A stretch of 64,000 nt of DNA from Acinetobacter sp. ANC 3929 (lineage in GTDB: Bacteria > Pseudomonadota > Gammaproteobacteria > Pseudomonadales > Moraxellaceae), in assembly GCF_000369405.1 (NCBI RefSeq), contig NZ_KB849998.1, positions 111,163 to 175,162 of the forward strand, in the 5' to 3' direction. The notes below the pieces were generated by a model. That model was not told the origin of the DNA. It was given only the letters and a program-made list of their open reading frames with translations, and ran no database searches. A program made the position numbers and the translations under genes. Below are positions 20,533 to 29,533 of the stretch, one piece after another; positions within the stretch are counted from its first letter, which is position 1; the number at the start of each line of letters is the position of its first letter.

Positions 20533-21356
20533 TATTCAACTCGCTCTGTGCTATAGGTGTACAAATTACTTTTACAGGAAGCTCTTTCAATATATGATTT
20601 TCCGCTTTATTTTCATCGATAGTGATTCGTGTCACACTGTCATTATAAGCATTAATTTCAATATTTTTGTGAACCTCACTACCTGATATTAAAATATTGT
20701 ACTCATATAAAATTTTTACTAATAAATTATTACTACGAAGTTGTTCTATCAATTTAGCTTTAAATGATTCAGCACGTCTATCTTGCAACTTCAAGGCTGT
20801 AGGTAAGTATTTTTTTGAATCTTTAGAATAATGAGGAAGATCAACTAATACAATATTAGCTGAGATATCGGTAATGATTTCAGCATAAGTACTTACATCA
20901 TCATTCCTTATTTGATCAGAAGATGATAAGCGGATAGATTGTTTTATATATTCTAAATCTGCATCATCCATTTTATAAATATGCTTAAAAACCTCATTAA
21001 ATAAGCCTATTTGTTGTATTGTAAAATATTCATTACTCTCACATACATAATTTTCCAAAGTATCAGCAAAAAGATTTCGCAATCTTCTCATCTCATATGG
21101 AAGATCCTGTACTAAATTAAAGTCTGTAATTAAAATTTCTAAAATTAAATCACTTTCAATTGTATTTTCATAGGCCGCTCTATTCTGACTTGTTCCCCGA
21201 TGGATCAAGGAATGAATTTCAATAACTTTTGAAGTGATCATTTCTGATAAATAATGATATTTCTGCTCTACAAGTAGCAAAGAGTTTTCCAAAGAATTCT
21301 TATTCAAATATTCTTCTATTTTTTCTTTAATTACTCTCTCAATTCGATCTAATTTA
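20525..21356 (-). pseudogene. ABC-3C effector gene, C-terminal fragment
   Basis: The distal part of the first gene of the ABC-3C-like operon, separated from its start by the IS1 composite transposon. Removing 5612 bp plus one CTAATTTA copy joins ...DSYCK to LDRIERVIKEKI in frame and gives a 408-residue protein. This part is helical (IHSLIHRGTSQNRAAYE, LRNLFADTLENYV) and fits the C-terminal partner-binding domain of such effectors. The fragment can start from ATGs inside IS1 or inside itself, but it would lack the nuclease-like domain. Confidence 0.82.
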
Positions 21357-22144
21357 GGTGGTGTTTCAAAAAGTATGCTGGCATTAAACGAATCCATTAT
21401 TGATATAAAAGAACACTAAATCAAAGGCTTTGAAATGATTTTCAAGCTTTTTGGAGAAGTTGCAGCTTCTCCTAAAGCCTCGCCTGATTCGATGCCGTAA
21501 TCGACAATTATTGCCTTCTATACCCACAGTGAAAAATTTACCAATCAACTGTTTGCATTCTTTAAAGGTCGTAACAAAGCTATCCCAATGGTCACTTGAT
21601 ATACATGTATAGCTTACACCTAACTGCTTCAATTTTAATTTAAGTCGTTTTGCAGTGGCTAAATCTCGGTTACCCCATACATAAGCAACAATTTCACCTG
21701 TTTCTCGATGATAGGCATAAATTAGCCATTGTTTATTTTGCTTATGACCAACAAAAGTCCAAAACTCATCTACTTCAAGGGTTTCATAATGACTTTGCTG
21801 TGCTCGAAGTTGATATTTTGATTGGCTAAGTGTCCGTAGAACTTTACCGATACTTACTCTTTCAATTTCTGCTATATCCCTGACACCACTGCCTCGCACC
21901 ATGAGGTGTAATATTTTGGTTTTGATACCTGAGTGACAGCCTTGATAACTGAGAGCATGATCACCAATAAATTGACGTCTGCATATTTTACATTGGTAAT
22001 TTTGCTTACCATCTACTTTTGTGCCATTTTTCTTTATACTGTCACTTAGGCAGGCTGGACACTTGATTTCTAGAGTTATTCGCATTTCTCTATTTTATCA
22101 AAATCCAACCTGCTTTTTTTCAGCATACTTTTTGAAACACCACC
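21357..22144 (-). mobile_element. IS1-family element, left copy (788 bp)
   Basis: It is bounded by inverted repeats that begin GGTGGTGTTTCAAAAAGTAT, similar to the GGTRRTG start of IS1 termini. The transposase reads leftward, away from the cargo. It encodes the same protein as the right copy, and no difference was seen in the stretches compared. Confidence 0.93.
21384..22085 (-). CDS. IS1-family transposase (single ORF)
   Basis: A 233-residue transposase. The N-terminal zinc finger is CPAC...CKICRR, followed by a helix-turn-helix (SGVRDIAEIERVSIGKVLRTL). DDE residues are in EVDEFWTF, SSDHWDSF and GIEGNNCRLRHR. Unlike classical IS1, with its InsA/InsB' frameshift, the reading frame is continuous, as in several IS1 relatives. 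Confidence 0.93.
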   Translation of the reverse strand: MRITLEIKCPACLSDSIKKNGTKVDGKQNYQCKICRRQFIGDHALSYQGCHSGIKTKILHLMVRGSGVRDIAEIERVSIGKVLRTLSQSKYQLRAQQSHYETLEVDEFWTFVGHKQNKQWLIYAYHRETGEIVAYVWGNRDLATAKRLKLKLKQLGVSYTCISSDHWDSFVTTFKECKQLIGKFFTVGIEGNNCRLRHRIRRGFRRSCNFSKKLENHFKAFDLVFFYINNGFV

Positions 22145-22159
22145 AAAGAAGGAACGACA

Positions 22160-24115
22160 ATGAAAATTAAATTTTTAACGGTCTCATTGATGTTTATTTT
22201 GCCATTTTCTGTTTTTGCAGCAAATGGACAAGTCGAAAAAGCGGTCATTGAATCAAATAATGCGTATAAAACCAAATATAATTTAGATGATATGACTGAG
22301 TTTAATTATGCGCAAAAAGGCTTTATTGCCAAGCCAACAGGTCAAATTAAAAGTGAAAAAGGCAATGTGATCTGGGATTTTGATGCGTTTAATTTTTTAA
22401 ATGATCCAGCACCAAATACTGTTAATCCTGCGCTATGGCGACAAGCAAAGCTAAACAACAATGTTGGTCTATTTAAAGTGACAGATCGAGTTTGGCAAAT
22501 TCGTGGTTTTGATTTGGCAAATATGACCATTATTCAGGGTGATACTGGTTGGATTATTGTGGATACATTAACCTCTAAAGAAACGGCTGAAGCAGCACTT
22601 AAATTTGCTAGGCAGCATTTAGGTGAGCAAAAAATTTCAGCCATTATTTTTACCCATAGCCATATCGATCATTTTGGTGGTGCATTAGGCGTTCTTTCTA
22701 GCGAAGAAATTAACGCTAGAAAAATCCCAATTATTGCGCCACAAGGCTTTATGGAAGAAGCGACCAGTGAAAATGTGATGGCAGGTTCAGCCATGATACG
22801 TCGTGCGACTTATATGTATGGAACTTTTCTACCTAAAAATGCAGAAGGGCTGGTGGATACAGGTTTAGGTAAGGCTGTTGCTGTGGGAAAAATGGGCATC
22901 CTTGAGCCTACACAATTGATCACTCAAGCAGAACAGAAAATGAGCATTGATGGCTTGGATTTTGTGTTTTATAACGTGCCAGGTTCAGAAGCACCAGCAG
23001 AGTTAACATTCTCTATTCCATCACTGAAACTTTATAATGGCGCGGAAATTCTTTCGCATACCATGCATAATCTTTATACTCTCCGCGGTGCTAAAGTCCG
23101 TGATGCCTTAAAATGGGTGGGCTATTTAGACCAAGCAATGCAACATGCCAAAGCATCCGATGTATTGATTGCACAGCATCATTGGCCGGTATGGGGCAAT
23201 GACAATATTCAAGATTTTATTAAAACCCAGCGAGATGTTTATAAGTTCACGCATGATCAGACGGTGAGATATATGAACTCTGGTTTTAATGGTGCTGAAA
23301 TTGCCGAGAAAATTCAGCTTCCAGCCGCACTTGACCAAAAATTATATGCGCATGGCTATTATGGAACCCTTAAGCATAATGTAAAAGCGGTATACCAATA
23401 CTATATGGGATGGTTTGATGCTCATCCTTCCAATTTAGATCCATTGCCACCTAAAGCTGTTGCAAAAAAATATATTGAGTTAGCAGGTGGGGAGAGCAAT
23501 GCGTTGAAAAATGCGCAGGATGCTTATGCTCAAGCTGACTATAGATGGGCTGCCGAGATTTTAAAACATATTGTGTTGAATAATCCTCAAAACCAACAAG
23601 CAAAAGACTTATTGGCAAATACGTATCGTCAATTGGGCTATGCTGCTGAGGCTTCAACTTGGCGTAATTTCTTTTTGGTGGGCGCTCAAGAGCTACAAAA
23701 TAATGTACCTATGGAAAATACATCTGATCCGAGTGATTTATTGATTCACACGCCAACTGAAAGATTTCTGGAAGCCATGGCAACAAATTTAGATGTGGAA
23801 AATTTAAAAAATGAAAATCAGTGTATCAATCTGGTTTTGTCGGATACCCAAGAGAATTTTTCATTATGGGTTGAAAACTCAGTCATGCAGTTTAAACGTC
23901 ATGATGACAGTAATGGTTTGGCATCGGATTGCCCAACATTAACCGTAACCAAGCCCTTATATCTAAAAATGATTACAGGTCAAATAGAAGGGGTAAAAGT
24001 CCTACTTTCGAAAGACAGTAAAGTCAAAGGCAATCCATTGAAAATTGGAAAATTCTTTGCCATGTTTAAACGTCCAGATTCGATTTTCCCAATTGTGACT
24101 CGACCAAATGGTTAG
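22160..24115 (+). CDS. Secreted alkyl sulfatase (SdsA/BDS1-like)
   Basis: A 651-residue metallo-beta-lactamase-fold sulfatase with a signal peptide (MKIKFLTVSLMFILPFSVFA). It should hydrolyse alkyl sulfate esters such as SDS in the periplasm. The zinc motif HSHIDH is at residues 166-171, followed by an alkyl-sulfatase dimerisation region (YYMGWFDAHPSNLDPLPP) and a C-terminal SCP2-like domain. AAGGAA sits 7 bases before the ATG. The left IS1 ends only 15 bp upstream, so the native promoter is gone and expression must rely on IS1-derived or read-through transcription. Confidence 0.9.
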   Translation: MKIKFLTVSLMFILPFSVFAANGQVEKAVIESNNAYKTKYNLDDMTEFNYAQKGFIAKPTGQIKSEKGNVIWDFDAFNFLNDPAPNTVNPALWRQAKLNNNVGLFKVTDRVWQIRGFDLANMTIIQGDTGWIIVDTLTSKETAEAALKFARQHLGEQKISAIIFTHSHIDHFGGALGVLSSEEINARKIPIIAPQGFMEEATSENVMAGSAMIRRATYMYGTFLPKNAEGLVDTGLGKAVAVGKMGILEPTQLITQAEQKMSIDGLDFVFYNVPGSEAPAELTFSIPSLKLYNGAEILSHTMHNLYTLRGAKVRDALKWVGYLDQAMQHAKASDVLIAQHHWPVWGNDNIQDFIKTQRDVYKFTHDQTVRYMNSGFNGAEIAEKIQLPAALDQKLYAHGYYGTLKHNVKAVYQYYMGWFDAHPSNLDPLPPKAVAKKYIELAGGESNALKNAQDAYAQADYRWAAEILKHIVLNNPQNQQAKDLLANTYRQLGYAAEASTWRNFFLVGAQELQNNVPMENTSDPSDLLIHTPTERFLEAMATNLDVENLKNENQCINLVLSDTQENFSLWVENSVMQFKRHDDSNGLASDCPTLTVTKPLYLKMITGQIEGVKVLLSKDSKVKGNPLKIGKFFAMFKRPDSIFPIVTRPNG

Positions 24116-24172
24116 GGGGAAATAACGAAGCTTAAATGTTTAGGCTTAATTCAATAGAGTCGAATAAAAAGG

Positions 24173-24206
24173 GAGAACTTATAGATTAGTTCTCTCATTT
24201 TTTATA
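24173..24206 (+). terminator. Rho-independent terminator after alkyl sulfatase
   Basis: A 7-bp stem GAGAACT / AGTTCTC with an 8-base loop, followed by TCATTTTTTAT. It lies 57 bp after the sulfatase stop. Confidence 0.75.
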
Positions 24207-24399
24207 TCAGTATTTCAATAAAAGCTCTTGTTTCATCAAGCAAAAATGATGATGTGCAACGAATCATGTTGGTATTAAAAATTCCTTCTCGTTTTGAGAT
24301 AAAGCTAGTATGGGTGGACGATTTTAGTATGAGGGGGATTTTATATTGCGCTATGCTTATAGCTACATTGATGTAATTAGTGACTCGTATTGGCTTGAA

Positions 24400-24428
24400 T
24401 TGTGAATTAGCTAGGGCTCCTCTATAAT
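24400..24428 (+). promoter_or_regulatory. Candidate sigma-70 promoter of tetR
   Basis: TTGTGA (24400-24405) and TATAAT (24423-24428) are 17 bp apart, 30 bp upstream of the tetR start. No copy of the palindromic operator found upstream of the MFS gene is present here. Confidence 0.5.
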
Positions 24429-24458
24429 TAAATTCTTGCGTGTAGAAAATAGAGAAGT

Positions 24459-25076
24459 ATGTCATCACAATCTCAAGTCGCTTCTACTCAGGTGACAAAA
24501 CGCCAAACCAAGCCAGCAGAAGTCCGAATTGATGAGCTGATGAATGCTGCACAAACGCTTTTTTTAGCAAAAGGTGTGGAAGCTACCACCATTAGCGAAA
24601 TTATTGCCAGTGTGGGCGTTGCTAAAGGGACTTTTTATCATTACTTTGAATCGAAACAGCATATTGTTGAAGCCTTAAAAAAACGTTATATCGATTTTTT
24701 TATCGCGGCCTTAGACACGGCAGTTGCAACATGTGATGCTGAAGATTGGGTCAGTCAATTTAAGGTTTGGGTCTCGGCCAATATACAAACCTACCTCGAA
24801 AGTTATGCAGTGCATGATATTGTTTTTGGTGCACATCACCATGAACGTAAAAATAATGAAAAAAATATGATATTGGAACAATTGCTGCAAATCTTAAATG
24901 GAGGGCAGCAGGCGGGTATTTGGCATTTAGAACAGCCAAGATTGACTGCGTTATTGATTTATTCTGGTGTACATGGGGTTGCAGATGAAGCAATTGCCAA
25001 TCAACTGCACGATAGCACAGATTTTTCTCAGCAAATTGCGCTGCAATATTTAAAAATGCTCCATCATGATGGCTAA
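24459..25076 (+). CDS. TetR-family transcriptional regulator
   Basis: A 205-residue repressor. The TetR_N helix-turn-helix is clear: RIDELMNAAQTLFLAKGVEATTISEIIASVGVAKGTFYHYFESKQHIVEAL (about residues 22-72), with the hallmark KGTFYHYF. The C-terminal ligand-binding part is unrecognised. It lies between the alkyl sulfatase and an MFS exporter gene whose promoter carries a long perfect palindrome. The likely job is repression of that exporter, and possibly a response to an amphiphilic compound. Confidence 0.92.
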   Translation: MSSQSQVASTQVTKRQTKPAEVRIDELMNAAQTLFLAKGVEATTISEIIASVGVAKGTFYHYFESKQHIVEALKKRYIDFFIAALDTAVATCDAEDWVSQFKVWVSANIQTYLESYAVHDIVFGAHHHERKNNEKNMILEQLLQILNGGQQAGIWHLEQPRLTALLIYSGVHGVADEAIANQLHDSTDFSQQIALQYLKMLHHDG

Positions 25077-25267
25077 CTTTTACCATTATTTTGAATCGTA
25101 TAAATCGCTTCTCGTCTGATATTCTTTTATTATCAATTTTAATTAAAACCCTAAACGATGCATTTTAAAGTCAACCATTCTCCTTAAGTTGCAGTCACTG
25201 GTGATCTTTAAAAGTGCTTTCAAGACAGTCTATAAAAAATGAAAGCTTTGGGTTTTAAGTGGGTTTT

Positions 25268-25298
25268 TATACATTGACCGACGGTCGGTCAATGTATA
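25268..25298. promoter_or_regulatory. 31-bp palindromic TetR-type operator
   Basis: A perfect palindrome with half-site TATACATTGACCGAC around a central G. The TTGACC inside it (25274-25279) can act as the -35, with TATAAT at 25300-25305 as the -10 (20-bp spacer, longer than optimal). It lies 36 bp before the MFS start and downstream of tetR, the expected position for a repressor-blocked promoter. Confidence 0.85.
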
Positions 25299-25334
25299 GT
25301 ATAATGATTCTCATTTAAATGATCTAGGTGATGT

Positions 25335-26180
25335 ATGAATGCATCTCGCCAGCCGATTTATCTTATTCTAGCGCTCTATATCAGTACCTTTCTGTGTTTG
25401 GTGGATTTAAGCAGTGTCAATCTTGCACTTGGAAGTATTCAAAACCAATTTAATAGTGACATGGCAGATCTACAATGGGTGATTGATAGCTATGCTTTAA
25501 GTCTATCGAGTTTAATGTTAGCGGTGGGGGCATTAAGTCAGCGCATAGGGCGTAAAAAATTATGGTTGCTGGGTGTGATCATTTTTATTGTGGGTTCATT
25601 GATTTGTGCAATGGCAAGCAATTTTAGTTTATTGATTATTGGACGAATGATTCAGGGTGTGGCTGGTGCAGTTTTAATCCCTTTGGCATTGGCGATCATG
25701 GTGCATCATTTTCATCAACCGCAAGACAAAGCACGTGAAATTGGTCGCTGGAGTTCGTTTAGTGCATTTTCATTAATTGTCGGTCCATTGATGGGTGGGT
25801 TGCTGGTACATCATTTTGGTTGGCAAAGTATTTTCTGGCTCAATCTTCCTGTTGGGGTTCTAACGATTTACTTGGGCTATTATGGTATCGAGGCGGATCA
25901 GAAATCGGTGGCTGTACCTTTTGATTATCTAGGTTTGCTCTACAGTGCTGTAGCGATCGTCACATTAACGTATAGCATTATTGCATTACAACATGTGCAT
26001 TTAGCGCATTGGTTTATGCTGAGTATTTTCTTATTTATCTTGGCAAGTATGGCGTTTGTATGGCAGCAAAAACATGCCACTCATCCATTGATCCCCAATC
26101 ATTTATTTAAAAATAAACGGTTTTTAGCCTATAACGCGATTTCTTTTATTTTAGGGTTTGCAGGATATAGTTCGTTATTT
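25335..26180 (+). pseudogene. DHA2/EmrB-type MFS exporter, truncated by IS1
   Basis: The first about 282 residues of a drug/H+ antiporter. TM1 is YLILALYISTFLCLVDLSSV, followed by the DLQWVIDSYAL segment and the motif A-like GALSQRIGRKKLW, with about 8-9 of an expected 14 membrane helices. The frame runs on into the right IS1 and stops at 26249 with 22 foreign residues. Half a transporter should not work, so TetR control here is probably vestigial. AGGTGATGT precedes the ATG. Confidence 0.9.
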
Positions 26181-26968
26181 GGTGGTGTTTCAAAAAGTAT
26201 GCTGAAAAAAAGCAGGTTGGATTTTGATAAAATAGAGAAATGCGAATAACTCTAGAAATCAAGTGTCCAGCCTGCCTAAGTGACAGTATAAAGAAAAATG
26301 GCACAAAAGTAGATGGTAAGCAAAATTACCAATGTAAAATATGCAGACGTCAATTTATTGGTGATCATGCTCTCAGTTATCAAGGCTGTCACTCAGGTAT
26401 CAAAACCAAAATATTACACCTCATGGTGCGAGGCAGTGGTGTCAGGGATATAGCAGAAATTGAAAGAGTAAGTATCGGTAAAGTTCTACGGACACTTAGC
26501 CAATCAAAATATCAACTTCGAGCACAGCAAAGTCATTATGAAACCCTTGAAGTAGATGAGTTTTGGACTTTTGTTGGTCATAAGCAAAATAAACAATGGC
26601 TAATTTATGCCTATCATCGAGAAACAGGTGAAATTGTTGCTTATGTATGGGGTAACCGAGATTTAGCCACTGCAAAACGACTTAAATTAAAATTGAAGCA
26701 GTTAGGTGTAAGCTATACATGTATATCAAGTGACCATTGGGATAGCTTTGTTACGACCTTTAAAGAATGCAAACAGTTGATTGGTAAATTTTTCACTGTG
26801 GGTATAGAAGGCAATAATTGTCGATTACGGCATCGAATCAGGCGAGGCTTTAGGAGAAGCTGCAACTTCTCCAAAAAGCTTGAAAATCATTTCAAAGCCT
26901 TTGATTTAGTGTTCTTTTATATCAATAATGGATTCGTTTAATGCCAGCATACTTTTTGAAACACCACC
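26181..26968 (+). mobile_element. IS1-family element, right copy (788 bp)
   Basis: Same length and terminal repeats as the left copy, in opposite orientation. Its inner end truncates the MFS gene and its outer end abuts the 8-bp duplication. The transposase again reads away from the cargo. Confidence 0.93.
26240..26941 (+). CDS. IS1-family transposase (single ORF), second copy
   Basis: A 233-residue protein identical in sequence to the left-copy transposase, with the same zinc finger, helix-turn-helix and DDE residues. Identity of the two proteins suggests recent duplication or transposition of the flanking elements. Confidence 0.93.
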   Translation: MRITLEIKCPACLSDSIKKNGTKVDGKQNYQCKICRRQFIGDHALSYQGCHSGIKTKILHLMVRGSGVRDIAEIERVSIGKVLRTLSQSKYQLRAQQSHYETLEVDEFWTFVGHKQNKQWLIYAYHRETGEIVAYVWGNRDLATAKRLKLKLKQLGVSYTCISSDHWDSFVTTFKECKQLIGKFFTVGIEGNNCRLRHRIRRGFRRSCNFSKKLENHFKAFDLVFFYINNGFV

Positions 26969-27371
26969 CTAATTTACAATAAGAATCTTCATCATATTTA
27001 TAAAATTCAACTATTGCTTTTTTCTCATTTTCATAATCACTAGAATCATCAATTTCATTAGCTATATGGAAGTATCTTTTTGTATTAGGACAACAATCTA
27101 TACATATTTTTGACGACTTATTTAGTGCTTTTTCAAATGCAGATCTATAAGGAGATGCCTTAGCCTTAACTTGATGAACCGATATTGCAATACCATCCGA
27201 ATAAATGGCAAAGTCATCAGTACTATCCAACTGTAAAGCAAATTTCTTGACTTCTTTCCCCTCGAAGCTTTCATCCAATAGAAGCTTAATAGAATGAAAA
27301 AGTGCTATCTTTCCTTGATAGACGAAGCCTCCCCAAGATGATATTGCACTGTCAGGCAGCTCCTCTGTCAT
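26969..27371 (-). pseudogene. ABC-3C effector gene, N-terminal nuclease-like fragment
   Basis: The 5' part of the interrupted effector (MTEELPDSAISSWGG...). The stretch QLDSTDDFAIYSDGIAISV, followed at once by HQVKAKAS, looks like a PD-(D/E)xK restriction-endonuclease core (D, then Q-x-K), the type of toxic domain carried by ABC-3C effectors. AGGG lies 6 bases before the ATG. The frame continues into IS1 and stops soon afterwards, so the nuclease-like domain is cut off from its partner-binding part. The endonuclease reading is an inference from the motif and context. Confidence 0.75.
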
Positions 27372-27475
27372 ATAAAACCCTATTATTTATAAATTTTATT
27401 TCTTTCTAATATACATGAAATCTATTTCTTTGCAAAAACTAAACTACTTCAAATTTGGGAGCTTTCGCCCCCTAA

Positions 27476-27690
27476 CTATCGACTTGCTAACCTTCGCTCA
27501 ATCCATTGGTTTACCTCAAATGCCGACCAACCAACACAATTCACACTCAACTTAATTGGCTTAGGAAATGTTGAATCTAACATTTAGATTGAGGATTAAG
27601 TTTTTCATATATAACTGAACGGCTAATATCCGTAACTGCAATGACTTCTTTAATCCTAATGATTTGGTTTATGTGAAATATCTAATCATC
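27476..27690 (-). pseudogene. AlpA-family regulator remnant (frameshifted)
   Basis: Two reading frames together resemble an AlpA protein: RIKEVIAVTDISRSVIYEKL in one, then FPKPIKLSVNCVGWSAFEVN and QWIERR in the next. A frameshift and stop fall after LNPQSKC. No in-frame ATG starts it. AlpA-like proteins control excision of integrated elements, so this is probably a leftover of an earlier element. Confidence 0.72.
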
Positions 27691-27745
27691 TGATAAATAC
27701 GTTTTATTTCTCCAACCATTATCAAAACTAAATTTAGAAAATGGA

Positions 27746-28070
27746 CTAATTCACCGCCCTAACACTCCCTTGCCCTTGTTGAATATCCTCTACAGAACTT
27801 GGCTCCTTAGAGAGTTTAGACTTCGCCTTGACTTCAAACTCAAGCTGAGTTTGCTCAGCCTCATCAGTATAAAAATCCTCCACTAAATCTAATCCTTCCT
27901 CCAAATTTATCTCAAACTGTGCATTACTAGAACTTAATCTAGCTGTTGCATCTAAAGCATTTTGATTAAAGCTTACAGCTTTACTTTGTTGGTCTATTTC
28001 CTTTGCTGCTTAAATCGTATATTGAAGATTCACCACATGCTGTAAAGTTAAATTCACGCAATTGATTGCG
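27746..28070 (-). pseudogene. Remnant of RDF-like ("hydrolase or metal-binding") gene
   Basis: The minus-strand translation QSKAVSFNQNALDATARLSS and EEGLDLVEDFYTDE aligns with the C-terminus of the intact protein at 34930-35826 (KSKAVGFYQEALDHVA, EEGLDIVEEFYNDE). Upstream, VNLTLQHVVNLQYTI matches VDLTLRDGINLQEAI but then hits an in-frame TAA. Only the C-terminal quarter survives. Confidence 0.75.
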
Positions 28071-28138
28071 AGATGTAAAGTAAGTAACTCGTCACTTTGA
28101 ATAATAAGTCACTTAATTTTAACCATTAAAAAGATAGC

Positions 28139-29533
28139 TTACGATTGGCTATGTTTTTTAAACATTTGGCCAAAACTAATTCCACCGTCATCTTTTGGTC
28201 TTTCCCATGCTTCAAACAAACTAACTAAACCATTCACCAACTGTTTATCATAACTAATTGAACCAAAAGGAAATGATGTTAAATACTCAGCTTCTGAGTC
28301 TAAAACATGTAGAACAATTACAGCAAATTCATTTTTAACAACAATAAGTTCAAAATTACCGTCAAGTATCCCATCCTTAATCCCATAAAAATACTTTTGC
28401 TGATCTTTCGCAATAATCTTACGGTAATTATTTACAGAAGTTCGATCTTGTTCATCATGCATCGGTAAAAAGCATTTCAGTTGTAAATCAGTATTCTGTT
28501 TAGTCTTAATTTGCCCTAAAGCATTAATAAAAGTATTGAATCTTAGTGATTTACCCCAAAAGACATCATCTGGCGCTAACCAGTAGATACTGCTGACTTG
28601 ATGATTCTTAGCAATGCTTTCTTTAATTTTATTCAATATAATCTTTGAATTGCTCTGACTATAGCAAGGACCAATAAACAAATGATTTCCATCAGATGAT
28701 TTACTTTCAATAGGATTAATACTATCAAATAAAGCATTAGGTGCTAGAAAACGGCCATCCTTAAAATATTGATTAAGTTTTAACTGCTCAAACCCATCTA
28801 GATTATTCAAAATATCACGAATATTGTTACCCTTTTTACTTTGCCCCAATGCTTGATAAGTTTTATCTTTGAGTTCATCACTCATAATCGAGTCCAAAAC
28901 TTTTATGGCTTGTGGTTCAGCCTGAGCATCAACATGAAGATCGAGCGACTTACGAACAGTACATTCTTTAACCTTTTTCACTGTACCCATTTTATAAATA
29001 CTAGGTCTGCCTTCTATTTTCTTTAAGGTAATAATATCCTCTTCGATAAGTTGATAAAATTGCTTCTGAAATCGGTCCCTAACGATATTTTCACTATTTG
29101 CAGCATGAGTACTAGTCGCAATCAATTTAATGCCATACATATTGTTATCTGGCTTTTGAGCAATATAATTAAAATTGGTTAATTCATAGATCAAACTGTG
29201 AGTATGCTCCAAAATAGATGCAACTTTCGGTATTGAATCTACCGTGGTGAAATATTTCATTGATTTATTAGTCAAATGAAAAAGTCCATCTTGCTGAAGC
29301 TCAACTTCATTATTAGTAATGAGTTGATCTAATACAATGCGAGACTCTCGCTGATTCATGCCTAAAAATTTAGCGATATTCTTCACAGACAATGGGCTTA
29401 TACGCAATAAACGCATAATCATAGAATCTATGAAGTTAGGCATTTGACTTGATGTATAACTAAAGTTTACTTCAAACTTTTGAGAAGGAATTAAGATATC
29501 AATATCATGATAAGGAATACTATAATTACTCAT
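28139..29533 (-). CDS. Partner of NERD-kinase-helicase; MkoB-like candidate
   Basis: A 464-residue protein. The N-terminus has a winged-helix look (SPLSVKNIAKFLGMNQRESRIVLDQLITNNEV, about 45-76), followed by a second helical region. The C-terminal half (LFIGPCYSQSNSKIILNKIK..., YFYGIKDGILDGNFELIVVKNEFAVIVLH) has the beta/alpha pattern of phospholipase-D-like folds, but I find no clean HxKxxxxD motif. It overlaps the large helicase gene by ATGA, so the two form an operon. In Mokosh type I defence the partner is a PLD-family nuclease. That assignment is plausible but unproven. The start at MSNYS is preferred because GAGGTGG lies just upstream. Confidence 0.55.
   Translation of the reverse strand: MSNYSIPYHDIDILIPSQKFEVNFSYTSSQMPNFIDSMIMRLLRISPLSVKNIAKFLGMNQRESRIVLDQLITNNEVELQQDGLFHLTNKSMKYFTTVDSIPKVASILEHTHSLIYELTNFNYIAQKPDNNMYGIKLIATSTHAANSENIVRDRFQKQFYQLIEEDIITLKKIEGRPSIYKMGTVKKVKECTVRKSLDLHVDAQAEPQAIKVLDSIMSDELKDKTYQALGQSKKGNNIRDILNNLDGFEQLKLNQYFKDGRFLAPNALFDSINPIESKSSDGNHLFIGPCYSQSNSKIILNKIKESIAKNHQVSSIYWLAPDDVFWGKSLRFNTFINALGQIKTKQNTDLQLKCFLPMHDEQDRTSVNNYRKIIAKDQQKYFYGIKDGILDGNFELIVVKNEFAVIVLHVLDSEAEYLTSFPFGSISYDKQLVNGLVSLFEAWERPKDDGGISFGQMFKKHSQS

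Larger units (their letters stand above)
24116..24458 (+). other. Intergenic region between sulfatase and tetR
   Basis: This 343-bp gap holds the sulfatase terminator (24173-24206) and a tetR promoter candidate (24400-24428). An 88-codon minus-strand reading frame across it lacks any recognisable domain and I do not accept it as a gene. Confidence 0.6.
21357..26968. mobile_element. IS1-family composite transposon (5612 bp)
   Basis: Two 788-bp IS1-family copies in inverted orientation bracket 4036 bp of cargo: an alkyl sulfatase, a tetR-type gene and a truncated MFS gene. The outer flanks carry an 8-bp duplication, CTAATTTA (21349-21356 and 26969-26976), so the whole unit inserted in one event into the ABC-3C effector gene. 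The inner flanks show no duplication, as expected for a composite element. Confidence 0.94.
27372..28138. other. Gene-poor stretch with two gene remnants
   Basis: This 767-bp stretch has no intact gene. It holds a frameshifted AlpA-like remnant (27476-27690) and the tail of an RDF-like gene (27746-28070), both on the minus strand. It also contains the upstream region of the ABC-3C operon. It looks like the scar of an older integrated element. Confidence 0.6.

Noticed and set aside
24202..24468. 88-codon minus-strand frame between sulfatase and tetR
   Set aside because: It overlaps a terminator and a tetR promoter, and has no domain and no ribosome site.
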